This document shows, in pieces, positions 30,171 through 39,800 of a stretch of 64,000 nt of DNA; position 1 is the stretch's first letter; every line of letters begins with the position of its first letter. The notes under the pieces are model-generated. The model had not been told where the DNA came from, made no database searches, and worked only from the letters and a program-made list of their open reading frames with translations. Origin of the DNA: Prostheceraeus crozeri (taxonomy: Eukaryota; Platyhelminthes; Polycladida; Euryleptidae). The translations under genes and the position numbers were made by a program. Location: assembly GCA_907163375.1 (NCBI GenBank), contig CAJQUW010010268.1, forward strand, positions 182,793 through 246,792, read 5' to 3'.

Positions 30171-31547
30171 TTAAAGCTCTGTTTTCTGTAATTCATTTTG
30201 ATAAAAACGTCCTCTGATATCCTCATTATCTAAATCTTTAATTTCATAAGTAATCGGATAACTTTGATTTATTTTACAAATTTCAAATATTTCTTTAGTC
30301 CAATAACCAACAAAGCCCTTTTCAAATTTATTCTTATATTTAAATATTCTAACTCTATCTCCAATTTTAAATTTCGGCTTAAGTTTCTGCAAATTCGGAT
30401 TACTCTCATTCAAATTATTATTCTCGAATATTTTCTTTCGTACTAGATCAGGGTCGTCAGAAGCATTCTTTGGAGTTTCTTCAATACCAGAATGAACTTT
30501 ATTATTGTACTCATCTACAATTCCTGGTAATATTTTTAACCATTTCTGATTTCTTTGCTCAGTAAATTTCTTGAATAATTTATTTTTTAACGTCCGATTG
30601 AATCTTTCTATCACTACGGCCTTCCCTGCATTTTCAGTTGAATAAACAGTTTCAAATAATGGTTGAACGTTTCGGTTATAAAATTCCGACCCTTTATCAA
30701 CAAACAATTTTTTTGGCTTTCTCTTACTTTCTTTAAAGATTTCTTCAAACGCATATTTAACTGATAGACCACTTTTGTTTTTTAAAGGCTTTACCCAAGC
30801 GTATCGTGTATATAAATCTATAACGGTCAATGCGTATTTGTAGTCCCTTTCATTCGGCATATGAATAAGATCAGCACTCCAAATATCATCTTTATTAAAT
30901 ACTTTTACTTTCAATAAATATTTAGGCTTTCTATATTCTTTATGAATTTCGGACGCGTAGGTTCGAGCGTTGCTCTCAGAGTTATTAGTTCGAGCGTTGC
31001 TCTCAGGGTTATTAGTTCGAGCGTTGCTCTCAGGGTTATTAGTTTCATTTAAACCCTGACCGAATAATATTTTAGCTTGTAAAGCTTTCTTAACAAACAT
31101 TCTTTCAATTTTTTCTCTAAATGTAGGATTCTGAATACTATCTAATTCTTGAATCATCTTCTTATCAGCTGCATGTCGAGAACTTAGATCATGATTTCGA
31201 TAAGCTAAATCATGCCTGTAAGCTGCGGCATCTACTCTATTTATCGGTTCTTCACCTGGTTTCGGATTATTATTCTCATCTAGTCTTATATCTAATCGAG
31301 TTCCTGGACCGGTATATGAATGACCAGGAAGATGTTTTTCTTTCGAATATTTACTCCAAATAAATCCAGGAAAGTTTTCTAATGTTTTTTGTATATCACC
31401 ACCGTAGGTAGTAGCCAAACTTTGTTTGTCGTCGTTACCTTCATAAATTTTACAATTTAAGTTTTTATTTTTGTTTAATAGATAATTCAATAAATCTAAA
31501 TTAGAAATTTTTAATTTAATTAAATTTTCGGAATTTTTAGAATTCAT
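30171..31547 (-). CDS. INT: PLA2-like domain joined to retroviral-type integrase (inner Polinton)
   Basis: 458 residues from the Met at 31547; the upstream Met at 31610 is less likely because only the MNS start is well conserved in the outer copy. Residues about 72-120 hold HLPGHSYTGPGTRLDI and VDAAAYRHDLAYRNHD. These match the Ca-binding loop (YxGPG) and catalytic HDxxY helix of parvovirus VP1-type phospholipase A2. After a linker with a triplicated NNxESNART repeat comes the integrase core: IWSADLIHM, LFVDKGSEFYN and VIERFNRTLKNKL, the D, D, E residues of the rve fold. The C-terminal part (FKIGDRVRIFKYKNKFEKG, FEICKINQSYPITYEIKDL) is a chromo/SH3-like DNA-binding module. The integrase would insert the element with 6-bp duplications, as seen. 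The PLA2 part suggests a membrane-breaching virion function. Whether one polypeptide does both is unknown. Confidence 0.88.
   Translation of the reverse strand: MNSKNSENLIKLKISNLDLLNYLLNKNKNLNCKIYEGNDDKQSLATTYGGDIQKTLENFPGFIWSKYSKEKHLPGHSYTGPGTRLDIRLDENNNPKPGEEPINRVDAAAYRHDLAYRNHDLSSRHAADKKMIQELDSIQNPTFREKIERMFVKKALQAKILFGQGLNETNNPESNARTNNPESNARTNNSESNARTYASEIHKEYRKPKYLLKVKVFNKDDIWSADLIHMPNERDYKYALTVIDLYTRYAWVKPLKNKSGLSVKYAFEEIFKESKRKPKKLFVDKGSEFYNRNVQPLFETVYSTENAGKAVVIERFNRTLKNKLFKKFTEQRNQKWLKILPGIVDEYNNKVHSGIEETPKNASDDPDLVRKKIFENNNLNESNPNLQKLKPKFKIGDRVRIFKYKNKFEKGFVGYWTKEIFEICKINQSYPITYEIKDLDNEDIRGRFYQNELQKTEL
30960..31040 (-). repeat. Triplicated hairpin repeat inside the integrase linker
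   Basis: Three units of about 30 bp each contain the hairpin GAGC-GTT-GCTC (GTTCGAGCGTTGCTCTCAG). The outer Polinton has one such unit followed by a different hairpin (GACAGC-TTT-GCTGTC). Each unit keeps the frame and encodes NNxESNART-type residues. Confidence 0.8.
31398..31428 (-). repeat. Double-hairpin insert near the N-terminus of the PLA2-integrase gene
   Basis: ACCACC-GTA-GGTAGT followed by CAAAC-TTT-GTTTG. The insert is 36 bp and keeps the frame (adds about 12 residues, DKQSLATTYGG). The homologous site in the outer Polinton is empty. Confidence 0.75.
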
Positions 31548-31624
31548 TTTAAAAGATAAAAAAAAATTTAAAAGATAAAATAAAATAATTGTTTTACCGA
31601 AAAGAACCAAAGGTTCTGAGGTTA

Positions 31625-32110
31625 TTACCTTATCATACTAGGACTTAGATATATTCCAGAACCATCTTTAGTTTCTTTAATTTCAATTAAATCATCAACA
31701 TTGTGGAGAATATTTTTAAGAACTCGTTTTCCTTCATCAACTAATTTTAATTTACTAATAAAATTATCTACTACTCCTTCACCCCTAGCAACTTTCTCTA
31801 ACTCTCTGTTATGACGTTTTTGTTCTTCTAATGCTGCCTTCTCTGATTTATTTTTATTTACTGCTTGGACAATACCAGCTGTCCCACCTGCAACACTTCC
31901 TGCTGCAGCTATGCCTCCTATTATTAGTGGAATTAATGGGAGAATCCCGCCATTCTTTTCTTCTTGTAATTGAATATTCTCTATCATTGGTTTACTTATG
32001 TAATACTTTTTTTTATTAATCGTAATAGTTTTAGGGGTATTTTTGTCAACAATATTACGTAATTTTAATTCAACAGTTTTATTATTAATATTACTTTTCG
32101 CTTGCGACAT
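31625..32110 (-). CDS. Small virion protein with membrane-active segment (inner Polinton)
   Basis: 161 residues. The N-terminal half is basic; residues about 53-82 form a Gly/Ala-rich hydrophobic stretch (GGILPLIPLIIGGIAAAGSV). The C-terminal part is charged (LEEQKRHNRELEKVARGEG). It resembles in layout the adenovirus minor core or membrane-lytic proteins (pX/pVI type) found in Polintons and adintoviruses. That assignment is by pattern and position between integrase and capsid gene. Transcribed leftwards with the capsid cluster. Confidence 0.65.
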   Translation of the reverse strand: MSQAKSNINNKTVELKLRNIVDKNTPKTITINKKKYYISKPMIENIQLQEEKNGGILPLIPLIIGGIAAAGSVAGGTAGIVQAVNKNKSEKAALEEQKRHNRELEKVARGEGVVDNFISKLKLVDEGKRVLKNILHNVDDLIEIKETKDGSGIYLSPSMIR

Positions 32111-32335
32111 TTTTAATAAAAAAAATTTTAAGTTATCAAAAATTTAAATCTATTCTAGTTATGAAAAAATTTCAAGTTACCAAAAAATTTTGATATATTC
32201 TAGTTACCAAAAATTTTAAGTTACCAAAATTTTTAATCTATTCTAGTTATGAAAAATTTTTAAGTTAAGAATTTTTAATCTATTCTAGTTATGAAAAAAT
32301 TTTAATTAACTTATCGGAGCGAAGCTCCTCTGGCT
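32111..32335. repeat. AT-rich direct repeats between virion genes (inner Polinton)
   Basis: Five or six copies of AATCTATTCTAGTTATGAAA and AAATTTTAAGTTA words. A GGAGC-GAA-GCTCC hairpin lies at 32313-32325, next to the capsid gene's end. Probable leader and promoter of the small virion gene. Confidence 0.7.
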
Positions 32336-33670
32336 TTAGCCTATCCTAGTCATCTTTCCATTAAGAATTTCAATAGAATATTTTACATCTTCTAGCAATA
32401 AACCATAAGCCATCAATGAAGTTGTGGAATCTTTCTTTTCAATATTAATTGTTACATCACAACCATTTTTAATAATATCTTCAGATTGTGCACTTAAATC
32501 GAAACAGAAAATTGGATATAAATGTCTCCAATCTCCAGGAGTTAATTGTGGTTCAACTCCAAATTCTGTACAAAGATTTCGATAACAATCATATCCTTCC
32601 ATAAATTGATTATTGGTATCATCGAATCTTAATGGATCAATTGGATATCGGGTTTGATTTAATGAAACTTGTAAACTTCGAATTGTATTAATATGAAAAA
32701 TATTATTGTTCTTATCAAAACTTGGAGAATTATTTCTTTGAAATGTTAGTAATAAATATCTTGGAGTATTCGCAGTTCTAGTAAAATGCCAGTTAAATCT
32801 TTGTTCGGAAAAAGTTACTGAACTAGCAGTACGCTTTAGAAAATTTACTGGAATTGGTTTGTTAGTATTTAATCTTTTTGCAATAGCTGTTTCAACCTCT
32901 AAACTAGGAGTAATATGCTTAATCCACCATTCAAGTCTATCAATTTTTAAATATGCTTTTTTCCCAGTCTTACCAAAAAAGATTAATTCATTATTTGCTG
33001 TACGATGAATTATTAATTTAAATTTTAATTGATATGATATTTTATCATAATCTAAATATCCGAATAATGGAGACAATGACCAATTAACTGTCTGTTTACT
33101 TTTCTTGTTAAATTCACGTCTTTCTTTATATGCTTCATTATTTGTTTTATTTAAATGTTTTGCAATATTTTCTACATCTTTCGCAATTCCTGCTGCATCT
33201 GTTCCAGCGTGAGTTAAATCATCAACAATTATACCATCATTAGTATCAGGAAACCAACCTTCGATTTCATACTTTTTATTATTTTCACCAATTGTTACAA
33301 ATCTAAGCATTGTATCAATTACACCTGGAGAATCACTTATTGTTTCTATATTTTGAGTTGCAACATCTAAACGCATTTGTGTAAATAATCTTGGAAAGAA
33401 ATTATTCTCTAGTGCAATATTATCGGTATCAGGTAATGGTGTTGTAAAATTAGCATCACTATATAAAGAATATTCACAGTGTAAAAATGAATCAGGTAAA
33501 TATAAATAACTCTGCTGATTATCAACTTCAAAGATTAAATCTCCTCCAGTATTTACTCTACTGGAAGATCCGGGATTCATAGCAATTCTTATATAGTCAT
33601 TCTTTTTTTGATTATAACTGACGAACGGAGGATCGTCTAATCTAAATTTATTTTCGATAAGCGAAGACAT
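32336..33670 (-). CDS. MCP: Major capsid protein, double jelly-roll type (inner Polinton)
   Basis: 444 residues, somewhat shorter than most Polinton capsid proteins. The N-terminal half has GGDLIFEVDNQQSYLYLPDS and LENNFFPRLFTQMRLDV, which fit the first jelly-roll strands and the conserved NNF-LF turn of the family. The second half holds RFNWHFTRTANTPRYLLLTF and ends with HLYPIFCFDLSAQSEDIIKN and SLMAYGLLLEDVKYSIEILN, the typical capsid C-terminus. It would form trimers that build an icosahedral shell. The neighbours are two small virion proteins, and the fibre-like gene lies upstream on the same strand. Confidence 0.85.
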   Translation of the reverse strand: MSSLIENKFRLDDPPFVSYNQKKNDYIRIAMNPGSSSRVNTGGDLIFEVDNQQSYLYLPDSFLHCEYSLYSDANFTTPLPDTDNIALENNFFPRLFTQMRLDVATQNIETISDSPGVIDTMLRFVTIGENNKKYEIEGWFPDTNDGIIVDDLTHAGTDAAGIAKDVENIAKHLNKTNNEAYKERREFNKKSKQTVNWSLSPLFGYLDYDKISYQLKFKLIIHRTANNELIFFGKTGKKAYLKIDRLEWWIKHITPSLEVETAIAKRLNTNKPIPVNFLKRTASSVTFSEQRFNWHFTRTANTPRYLLLTFQRNNSPSFDKNNNIFHINTIRSLQVSLNQTRYPIDPLRFDDTNNQFMEGYDCYRNLCTEFGVEPQLTPGDWRHLYPIFCFDLSAQSEDIIKNGCDVTINIEKKDSTTSLMAYGLLLEDVKYSIEILNGKMTRIG

Positions 33671-33762
33671 TTTTATAAAAAATAATTTGACTTTTTGTTT
33701 TTCTCACAGACAGAAAAAAATTTACTAAAAAAATTACTAAAAAATTTTACTAAAATATAATT

Positions 33763-34323
33763 TTAGAATTTTGCTAGACCAGCTCCGCTACAGCTTTGCT
33801 GGTTAAACCGAAGGTTGCTACTCACGCCATTTCCTCTTATTTCTTCAATTGTTTTTTTATTATTTTTATTTTCATTATGTTTACTATTAGACGGAGCTCC
33901 GCTCCTCAAGGTTTCCCCAACAGCTATGTTAGCAATTTTGTTTTTTGTTTCCTCTGAAAGTTTTTTTAAATTTTTTAGTTCTTCAGAATCATTCCTAAGT
34001 TTACGAATAGCTTCTAGTTGTTTTAATTCGTTTTGAGACTTGACAGCATTTGATATTGCACTAGCTGTACTACCTATAGCAGCTGCTCCTTTTGCAGCAG
34101 ATGTAATCAAATCTTTATTATTTTTAATTAAGTTAACGATACTTCCAATACCAGAAAAGATGCCAGCCCCTTCTTTTTGGACGGCACCTGCGGTGCCTAG
34201 GAACTTTTGTGTTCCGACAGTTTCTACACTATCATAATGGTACACAGGTTTCTGAGATGGTTCATGAGCAATTTTATTATTTGATGCAAAATGTTTAAGA
34301 TTGTGTTTATAAATTATAGGCAT
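33763..34323 (-). CDS. Small virion protein with amphipathic segment (inner Polinton)
   Basis: 186 residues. The core AGIFSGIGSIVNLIKNNKDL, with an Ala-rich continuation (AAKGAAAIGSTASAISNAV), looks like a membrane-active amphipathic region, as in adenovirus pVI or similar minor proteins. The tail is rich in Asn and Lys. Two places encode hairpin inserts absent from the outer copy: residues about 37-49 (34183-34215) and about 136-142 (33893-33915). Function is inferred from position within the capsid cluster. Confidence 0.6.
   Translation of the reverse strand: MPIIYKHNLKHFASNNKIAHEPSQKPVYHYDSVETVGTQKFLGTAGAVQKEGAGIFSGIGSIVNLIKNNKDLITSAAKGAAAIGSTASAISNAVKSQNELKQLEAIRKLRNDSEELKNLKKLSEETKNKIANIAVGETLRSGAPSNSKHNENKNNKKTIEEIRGNGVSSNLRFNQQSCSGAGLAKF
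33893..33915 (-). repeat. Hairpin insert in the small virion gene
   Basis: GGAGC-TCC-GCTCC followed by AAGGTTTCC. The homologous stretch of the outer Polinton lacks it. Confidence 0.65.
34183..34215 (-). repeat. Double-hairpin insert in the small virion gene
   Basis: GGCACC-TGC-GGTGCC followed by GGAAC-TTTTGT-GTTCC. It is a 36-bp, frame-keeping insertion; the same site in the outer Polinton (near 23375) is empty. Confidence 0.85.
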
Positions 34324-34365
34324 TTTTTAGGATTAAATTTGACTTTTGGGAAAAATATCTACGTG

Positions 34366-35253
34366 TTAAGATTTACGTTTGTGAATGGACAACAACTTCG
34401 AGATAACTTTATTAATTGACTGTTGCACTTTATCTATTGCGTCAAGCAGCGTGTGATGTACTTTAATTTCTTTTCTATTAACTTGCATTTTCTGCTGATT
34501 AATCTTCAATGCCGTTTTAAGAGCATTTAACTTAATTTTAAGAACATCTAATTGTCTTTTAACAGAATCTAACTGTTCTTTATTTTCTTTAGAGTTTTCT
34601 TGTAAATTTTTCTTTAATTCATTTTCTAAATTGATTTTCAGATTTTTCATTTTATCAACTTTTTCATTAAGTGAGTTTACTTCATTTATTATTCTATTCA
34701 TCTTTTTCATTTGTTGAGTAATTTTAGAACTCAATTCATCAACACTTTTTTGGAATGTAGTTTGTAACTGCTTTAAATTTTTTTTAATTCTTTCAGGAAG
34801 TTTTTCTATTTCATCTTCTAATTGTTCTTTTAACATTTTTATCTGATGTTTATTTTTAATGACTGCAGATTTTAAATTTATAGAAAGTAATATTAAAATT
34901 TTTGATTGTTCAGAAATCTTTTTAAAAAGTTTTGCTATATCTGCTTCTAGCTCTCTATCCTTTTTATCAAGTTTTAATAATTTTTCGTTTAATGATTTGT
35001 CATTAAGTTTAAGCAACTTTAATTCGTTCATCAGTGGAACCAAAACATCGTTTATATATTTTTCTTTTAAATCATTGATTTGTGTATCAACATATTGTTT
35101 ATTTGTTAACTCTGTATTTTGTTGCGGAAGAATAGAAAGATGCAATGGACCAGATAAAACGTCTCCAGTTTTCATGATATAATTTTCTATCTCTATTTCT
35201 AATTCACGATTATTCGGGATATATGCACCTCCACCAACATTTGGTAACATCAT
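34366..35253 (-). CDS. Fibre-like coiled-coil protein (inner Polinton)
   Basis: 295 residues. Residues about 27-62 read MKTGDVLSGPLHLSILPQQN and then NKQYVDTQI. This is the motif of phage and adenovirus-like fibres (M-x-G-x-L-x3-P...A/N-x-K-x-YVD), often found at the start of fibre shafts. The rest is a long coiled coil with Leu/Lys/Glu heptads, interrupted by a Pro near residue 154. It ends in a basic tail (SKLLSIHKRKS). The likely role is a trimeric spike or fibre on the penton, but no receptor-binding knob can be recognised. Confidence 0.65.
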   Translation of the reverse strand: MMLPNVGGGAYIPNNRELEIEIENYIMKTGDVLSGPLHLSILPQQNTELTNKQYVDTQINDLKEKYINDVLVPLMNELKLLKLNDKSLNEKLLKLDKKDRELEADIAKLFKKISEQSKILILLSINLKSAVIKNKHQIKMLKEQLEDEIEKLPERIKKNLKQLQTTFQKSVDELSSKITQQMKKMNRIINEVNSLNEKVDKMKNLKINLENELKKNLQENSKENKEQLDSVKRQLDVLKIKLNALKTALKINQQKMQVNRKEIKVHHTLLDAIDKVQQSINKVISKLLSIHKRKS

Positions 35254-35386
35254 TTTTAAAACAATAAAAAAGTAAAACTTTTTCTAATAACAATAAAAAA
35301 ATAAAATTTTTTCTAATAAAAATAAAAAATAAAATTTTTTCTAATAAAAATAAAAAAATAAAATTTTTTCTAATAAAAATAAAAAA
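35254..35386. promoter_or_regulatory. AT-only repeat between divergent genes (inner Polinton)
   Basis: Four or five copies of AAAATTTTTTCTAATAAAAA separate the fibre gene (minus) from the next gene (plus). The same array is at 24402-24546 in the outer element, where the rightward gene is different. The array therefore marks the junction between the shared virion module and the swapped module. Confidence 0.55.
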
Positions 35387-36682
35387 ATGGAAAATCCAAA
35401 TTTAAAAAAATTATATTCGCCCGCATCATCCTGTTCTTCTTATTCGACGAAATCAACGGGATTTGAATATAAATGTTTTGATAATAATAATAATCCATGT
35501 ATAGATGTTAATATTTTATTTCAATTACAAACCGAAATATTTAGAGAACAAACAAAAGGTTTACCTTCTATAGAAACTAATTATTGTTTGTTTCCAGGAG
35601 ATCCATTTATTAAATTTATGGAGATTGTTAGTAAATATAATGATGTAGCTTATGTGGAATTAAATAAAGAAAATATGGTTATAATAGGTCATAATAATGT
35701 TTATGGATTTATTAGAGCAGTGTTACCAATTAGTAATACTGATTGGATAGAAACTAAAATTATTAATTATATCAATATTAAAGAATTAGTTAAAAAATTA
35801 AAATCTTTTTCGAAAGAAAAAATTAGATTATTTGTTGACGATCAAAATCAATATAACATTCACATAGAGAGTAAAAAACATAATGAAGAATTATTATGTC
35901 AAGTTTATTATAGAGACACAATTTATAAACAAGAAACATTAGAAATGCCCCAAAGATATGATGATGATACGTATATAGGATTATATTCCAACTTAAATAT
36001 TAATTTATTAAAATCTTATATAAATGGTTTAGCTCAACAAGAGAAAATTTATATGTGGACTACACCTTATACTATTAACAATGACCATAATCATAATCAT
36101 AATCATAATAAACGAACCGAAGGTTCTAGGGCTTTGCCCGATCTTAAAGAATTTTATGATAATAATGATGATTCTGTAACATCTGAAAAAGGTGTAAATG
36201 GTAAAAAAGATTATAAAAATATTAGTAATTATAAAAATTTATCTAAATTTCATTTTCTTACAATTGAAAATAATAATGATGGCATAGTTGAAGATACTGT
36301 TAGACAACTATGTGTCGGGTCTACAAAATTTAAATTAGGATTTACATCTAATCAATTTAAAATTTTATCATCTTTAATAAAAACTAAAAGTGATTCAGAT
36401 TATGGTGGTGTTATTAAATTTTCCAAAAGAGATCAAAGACCAATATTTTTCTCTATTATATTATTATCAGATAAAAAATGTAATTTAGAATTAGATATTC
36501 CAATAAGAGAATGGTATCCTATCATGGAAGGGCATCCTATACCAAAAAGTGTAATTTATGATGATGAAGAAACAATTTATGATGATGATGAAGAATCAAT
36601 TGATGATGATGATGATGAATCAATCGTTAGTGAAAAAAAATTTAAATTATCTTTTGATAAAACATTATATGATGAAACTTAA
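35387..36682 (+). CDS. Unknown 431-residue protein of the inner Polinton
   Basis: I do not recognise it with confidence. The middle and C-terminal half (FKLGFTSNQFKILSSLIKTK and GVIKFSKRDQRPIFFSIILL) have an alternating strand-helix pattern like half of a sliding clamp (PCNA). An earlier stretch (VAYVELNKENMVIIGHNNVY) could be the other half. This is a guess from pattern only. The linker has a His-Asn repeat (HNHNHNHN) next to a double-hairpin-coded stretch (RTEGSRALPD). The C-terminus is very acidic (DDDEESIDDDDDESI). It faces the polymerase gene tail to tail and is absent from the outer Polinton. Confidence 0.6.
   Translation: MENPNLKKLYSPASSCSSYSTKSTGFEYKCFDNNNNPCIDVNILFQLQTEIFREQTKGLPSIETNYCLFPGDPFIKFMEIVSKYNDVAYVELNKENMVIIGHNNVYGFIRAVLPISNTDWIETKIINYINIKELVKKLKSFSKEKIRLFVDDQNQYNIHIESKKHNEELLCQVYYRDTIYKQETLEMPQRYDDDTYIGLYSNLNINLLKSYINGLAQQEKIYMWTTPYTINNDHNHNHNHNKRTEGSRALPDLKEFYDNNDDSVTSEKGVNGKKDYKNISNYKNLSKFHFLTIENNNDGIVEDTVRQLCVGSTKFKLGFTSNQFKILSSLIKTKSDSDYGGVIKFSKRDQRPIFFSIILLSDKKCNLELDIPIREWYPIMEGHPIPKSVIYDDEETIYDDDEESIDDDDDESIVSEKKFKLSFDKTLYDET
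36114..36139 (+). repeat. Double-hairpin element inside the 431-residue gene
   Basis: GAACC-GAA-GGTTC, TA, GGGC-TTT-GCCC. This is the same sequence type as in the terminal repeats (26883, 27083, 44277, 44518, 44726) and in the outer polymerase gene (48006). It is read in frame here. Confidence 0.9.
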
Positions 36683-36820
36683 TATGATAAAACTTAATAG
36701 AAAATACCAAAATATTCGATAAATATATTTTCATATGTAATAAAATTTTTAGATGTAATAAGTTTTTAGATGTAATAAATTTTTAGATGTAATAAGTTTT
36801 TAGATGTAATAAAAAAATTA
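36683..36820. other. AT-rich spacer between convergent genes
   Basis: Three or four copies of TGTAATAAGTTTTTAGA fill the gap between the two convergent stop codons. Probably a shared 3' region. Confidence 0.5.
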
Positions 36821-39800
36821 TTATTCCCACGTGTCATCATCATCACTTAAATTACTCTCACAGATGATTGTTTGAAATATTTCAGCTTGAATATCTTCTC
36901 CGTTATAAGGTAACATAATTTCATTTTCATCAGGTGCTTGACGTTTAAGAATATTTATTTGACCAGAAAATTTTTTTTCTTCAGTATTATTATTTTTATC
37001 AGGAATACTAATTCCAGTTTCTAAAGATCTTTTCCATGGTTTATTAACTGTAGTCGATAATGTTTTCCCCGAATATAATTTTAGAAAATCTTCTACTTTT
37101 ACTTTATTTTGTGAATAACCTTTGAATGTTTTCTTTTCACTAAGTCTCCCTTGCTCATCTACAGTAATACAGTATTTTACTTTAGGTGCAATAAACATTG
37201 CAAAAATAATTCCACCATTTCCATAATCATTTTTCCCTTGACACAATTCTCCTCCAACATATCCAGCAGCGTCTAATTTATTAAAGAGCTCATTGGAAAT
37301 ATATATTGAATCAGTATCTGTATAATGAATGTATTTTTCTTTGAAACCATTAATTTCTAAAATAAAGTTATTCATGATTCTTCTAGAGTGAGAAAGAATG
37401 AAAGAACCTAAGTGTGATGGCATGAATGACGTCTTCCCATCTTTTACAATATTAGTTTTGAGAAATTCATCATCTTCCATTTCTACTTTCGCTAAATATT
37501 GTTCATCATTTAATTTTTCATAATCTTTTACTTCTTGAGTGAAATTTTTTCTCAATGTATTCTCATTCCATAAATGATATTTAGTGGTTATATCTTTTTG
37601 CACAGTTTTGCCATATAGCGAATTCATCAATAATTTAATTAACTCATCACCTACAGTATTTCCTTCTGTTTTATATCTTTTTCTCAAATTAAAAAGTTTT
37701 TCAATATAATTTCGAAATGGTGAAACTTGATAATTTTTTTCATAAATTATACCATCAGTAATATGTAAGATTTTTCCCCCACATCTAACAATTTCTTGTA
37801 TGTCAACAGAAGTTAATACATCATAACATATACCATTTCTAAACCTGATTACTTTTACATGAGAATTATTATTTTGATTTTTAACTTTATCTTTTATAGG
37901 AACTGGTTGGAAAAACATATCATTCGGATATTGAAACACAACAGAGAATATTCCAGTTTTAGGTCTAAATGTTTGATTATTAAATTTATATACTATTTCC
38001 CGCTCTTCTTCTTGACGAAATTTTCTAGCTGATTCAGCTTTAGGGTATTCTGAATTTTCATCATACATAGCTGATGGATATAAAGATGTTGCATCAAAAG
38101 CCATTAGAAATTCATTTTTTTTTTCAAGTAGTTGATTTGAAATTTTCTTACAAATTTCAGTTTTATCTCCTAAATCTCGATACTGTTTCATTAAATCTAT
38201 TAAATTATTTCCAGGGGACAAAGCCCCACCAGCGTAGCGACCAAGGGACAAAGTCCCCCCAGCGCAGCGACCAGGTAAATACTGTTTTAATATTGGTAAC
38301 AAGATGCTACAAAATGGCGATATGTATTTTCTTATATTTGCTGAAACTCTTCCACCTTTAACAGATTTTCTAATATAATTTCTAGCCCATAAATCTATAT
38401 GTGAATGAATATTTATATTGTCATTTTGTACGCTTTTCATCCAACCGTTAAATGTTAAAGCAGAGGATGTCAAATTAGTAGTTATATCTTCACCAACTAA
38501 ATCCTGCATAACATTATTATATTTGTAGATACAAAAAGCTAAAGAAAGAATATCGTTCACTAAATATGGTCTCCATTCATTTTCTTTTTCTTTATAATTT
38601 TCATGTGTTATGTCTCCAATTTCATAATTTAATTTACACACATTCGTAGGAATTTTAAAATTCTCACACCACTTAGAAAGACTTGTTTTTACATGTTGAT
38701 AACTACATTTCATTATAATAGTTTGAAGTGCTAATTTACCTGAAAGTGAATCTTTTTTCATATTGTTTTTAAATCTAAGAGATTTTTGAATATATCTACT
38801 AACACATTCAGTTGTATAAGGATTTTGTAATGAAGCAGTCAATATTCCTCTTGAAGTTTTAAGAGGCGGTTTAGATAATTTAAAATTAGCTTTTATCGGA
38901 AAATAGGAATCAAAACCTGATGAATTGTGAGCTATTAAAGTTACTCTCGAATAATTAAATTTTCCAAGAGTTTTAAAAAATTGATGGATCGGACATACGT
39001 CCTCTGGGTTTCCCCCGATCGAACATTCATCATCCTCAGTTCTCGTAAATATTTTCACACAATTTTGAAGTTTATTAAATTCTAATTCAGTTAAATTATT
39101 ATACTCATTAATCTGTTTTTTAAGTTTTTTAATTTCATCTTCATCTTTTGATCGTTTAATTTTAATCATATCACTTAACAAACGTGTTTCTAATTCTTTC
39201 AATCTTTGTTTCGGTAAGCAACATATAAATTTATTAAAATTAATAGCTCCTACAGCGTAAGGAATAGGATGAGCTGTTGAACAGTTAGGATCAGGAAAAG
39301 TTTCGAGATCCCAAATATATGTTGAAGCATAGTCAATTTTTTTCTTTGTTATGATTTTATATGGACGCGTTGTTAGATTTTCATCAGTAACTGTTTTATA
39401 TATGGGTTTGAAATTATTTTCAATTTCTCTAATAGCTTTTAATTTATGAGATTTATTAATTAAACAATAGTGACCAATTGTTGAACCTGCGTGAAAATAA
39501 TTGTAATAAACATAATTATGAAACGTTTCAATTCCTCTAGGATTTAAATGACGATTGGCAGGACTATAATATTGAACACATTCTCCAAAATATTTATTGA
39601 ATTGAGAAAATTTGCAGTTTGACATTACTCCTGTTCTAGATGTGGCTTTCTCTTTATATAAAAAATTATTAAACATTTCTTTCATCATTTCTCCTTGTTC
39701 TTCATTAAAACCTCGTAAAACATTATAACATTTAATAAAACAAAAATCTTCAGAAGGAATATAACAATATTCACCGAAATATTCTTTGATTCTATATTTC

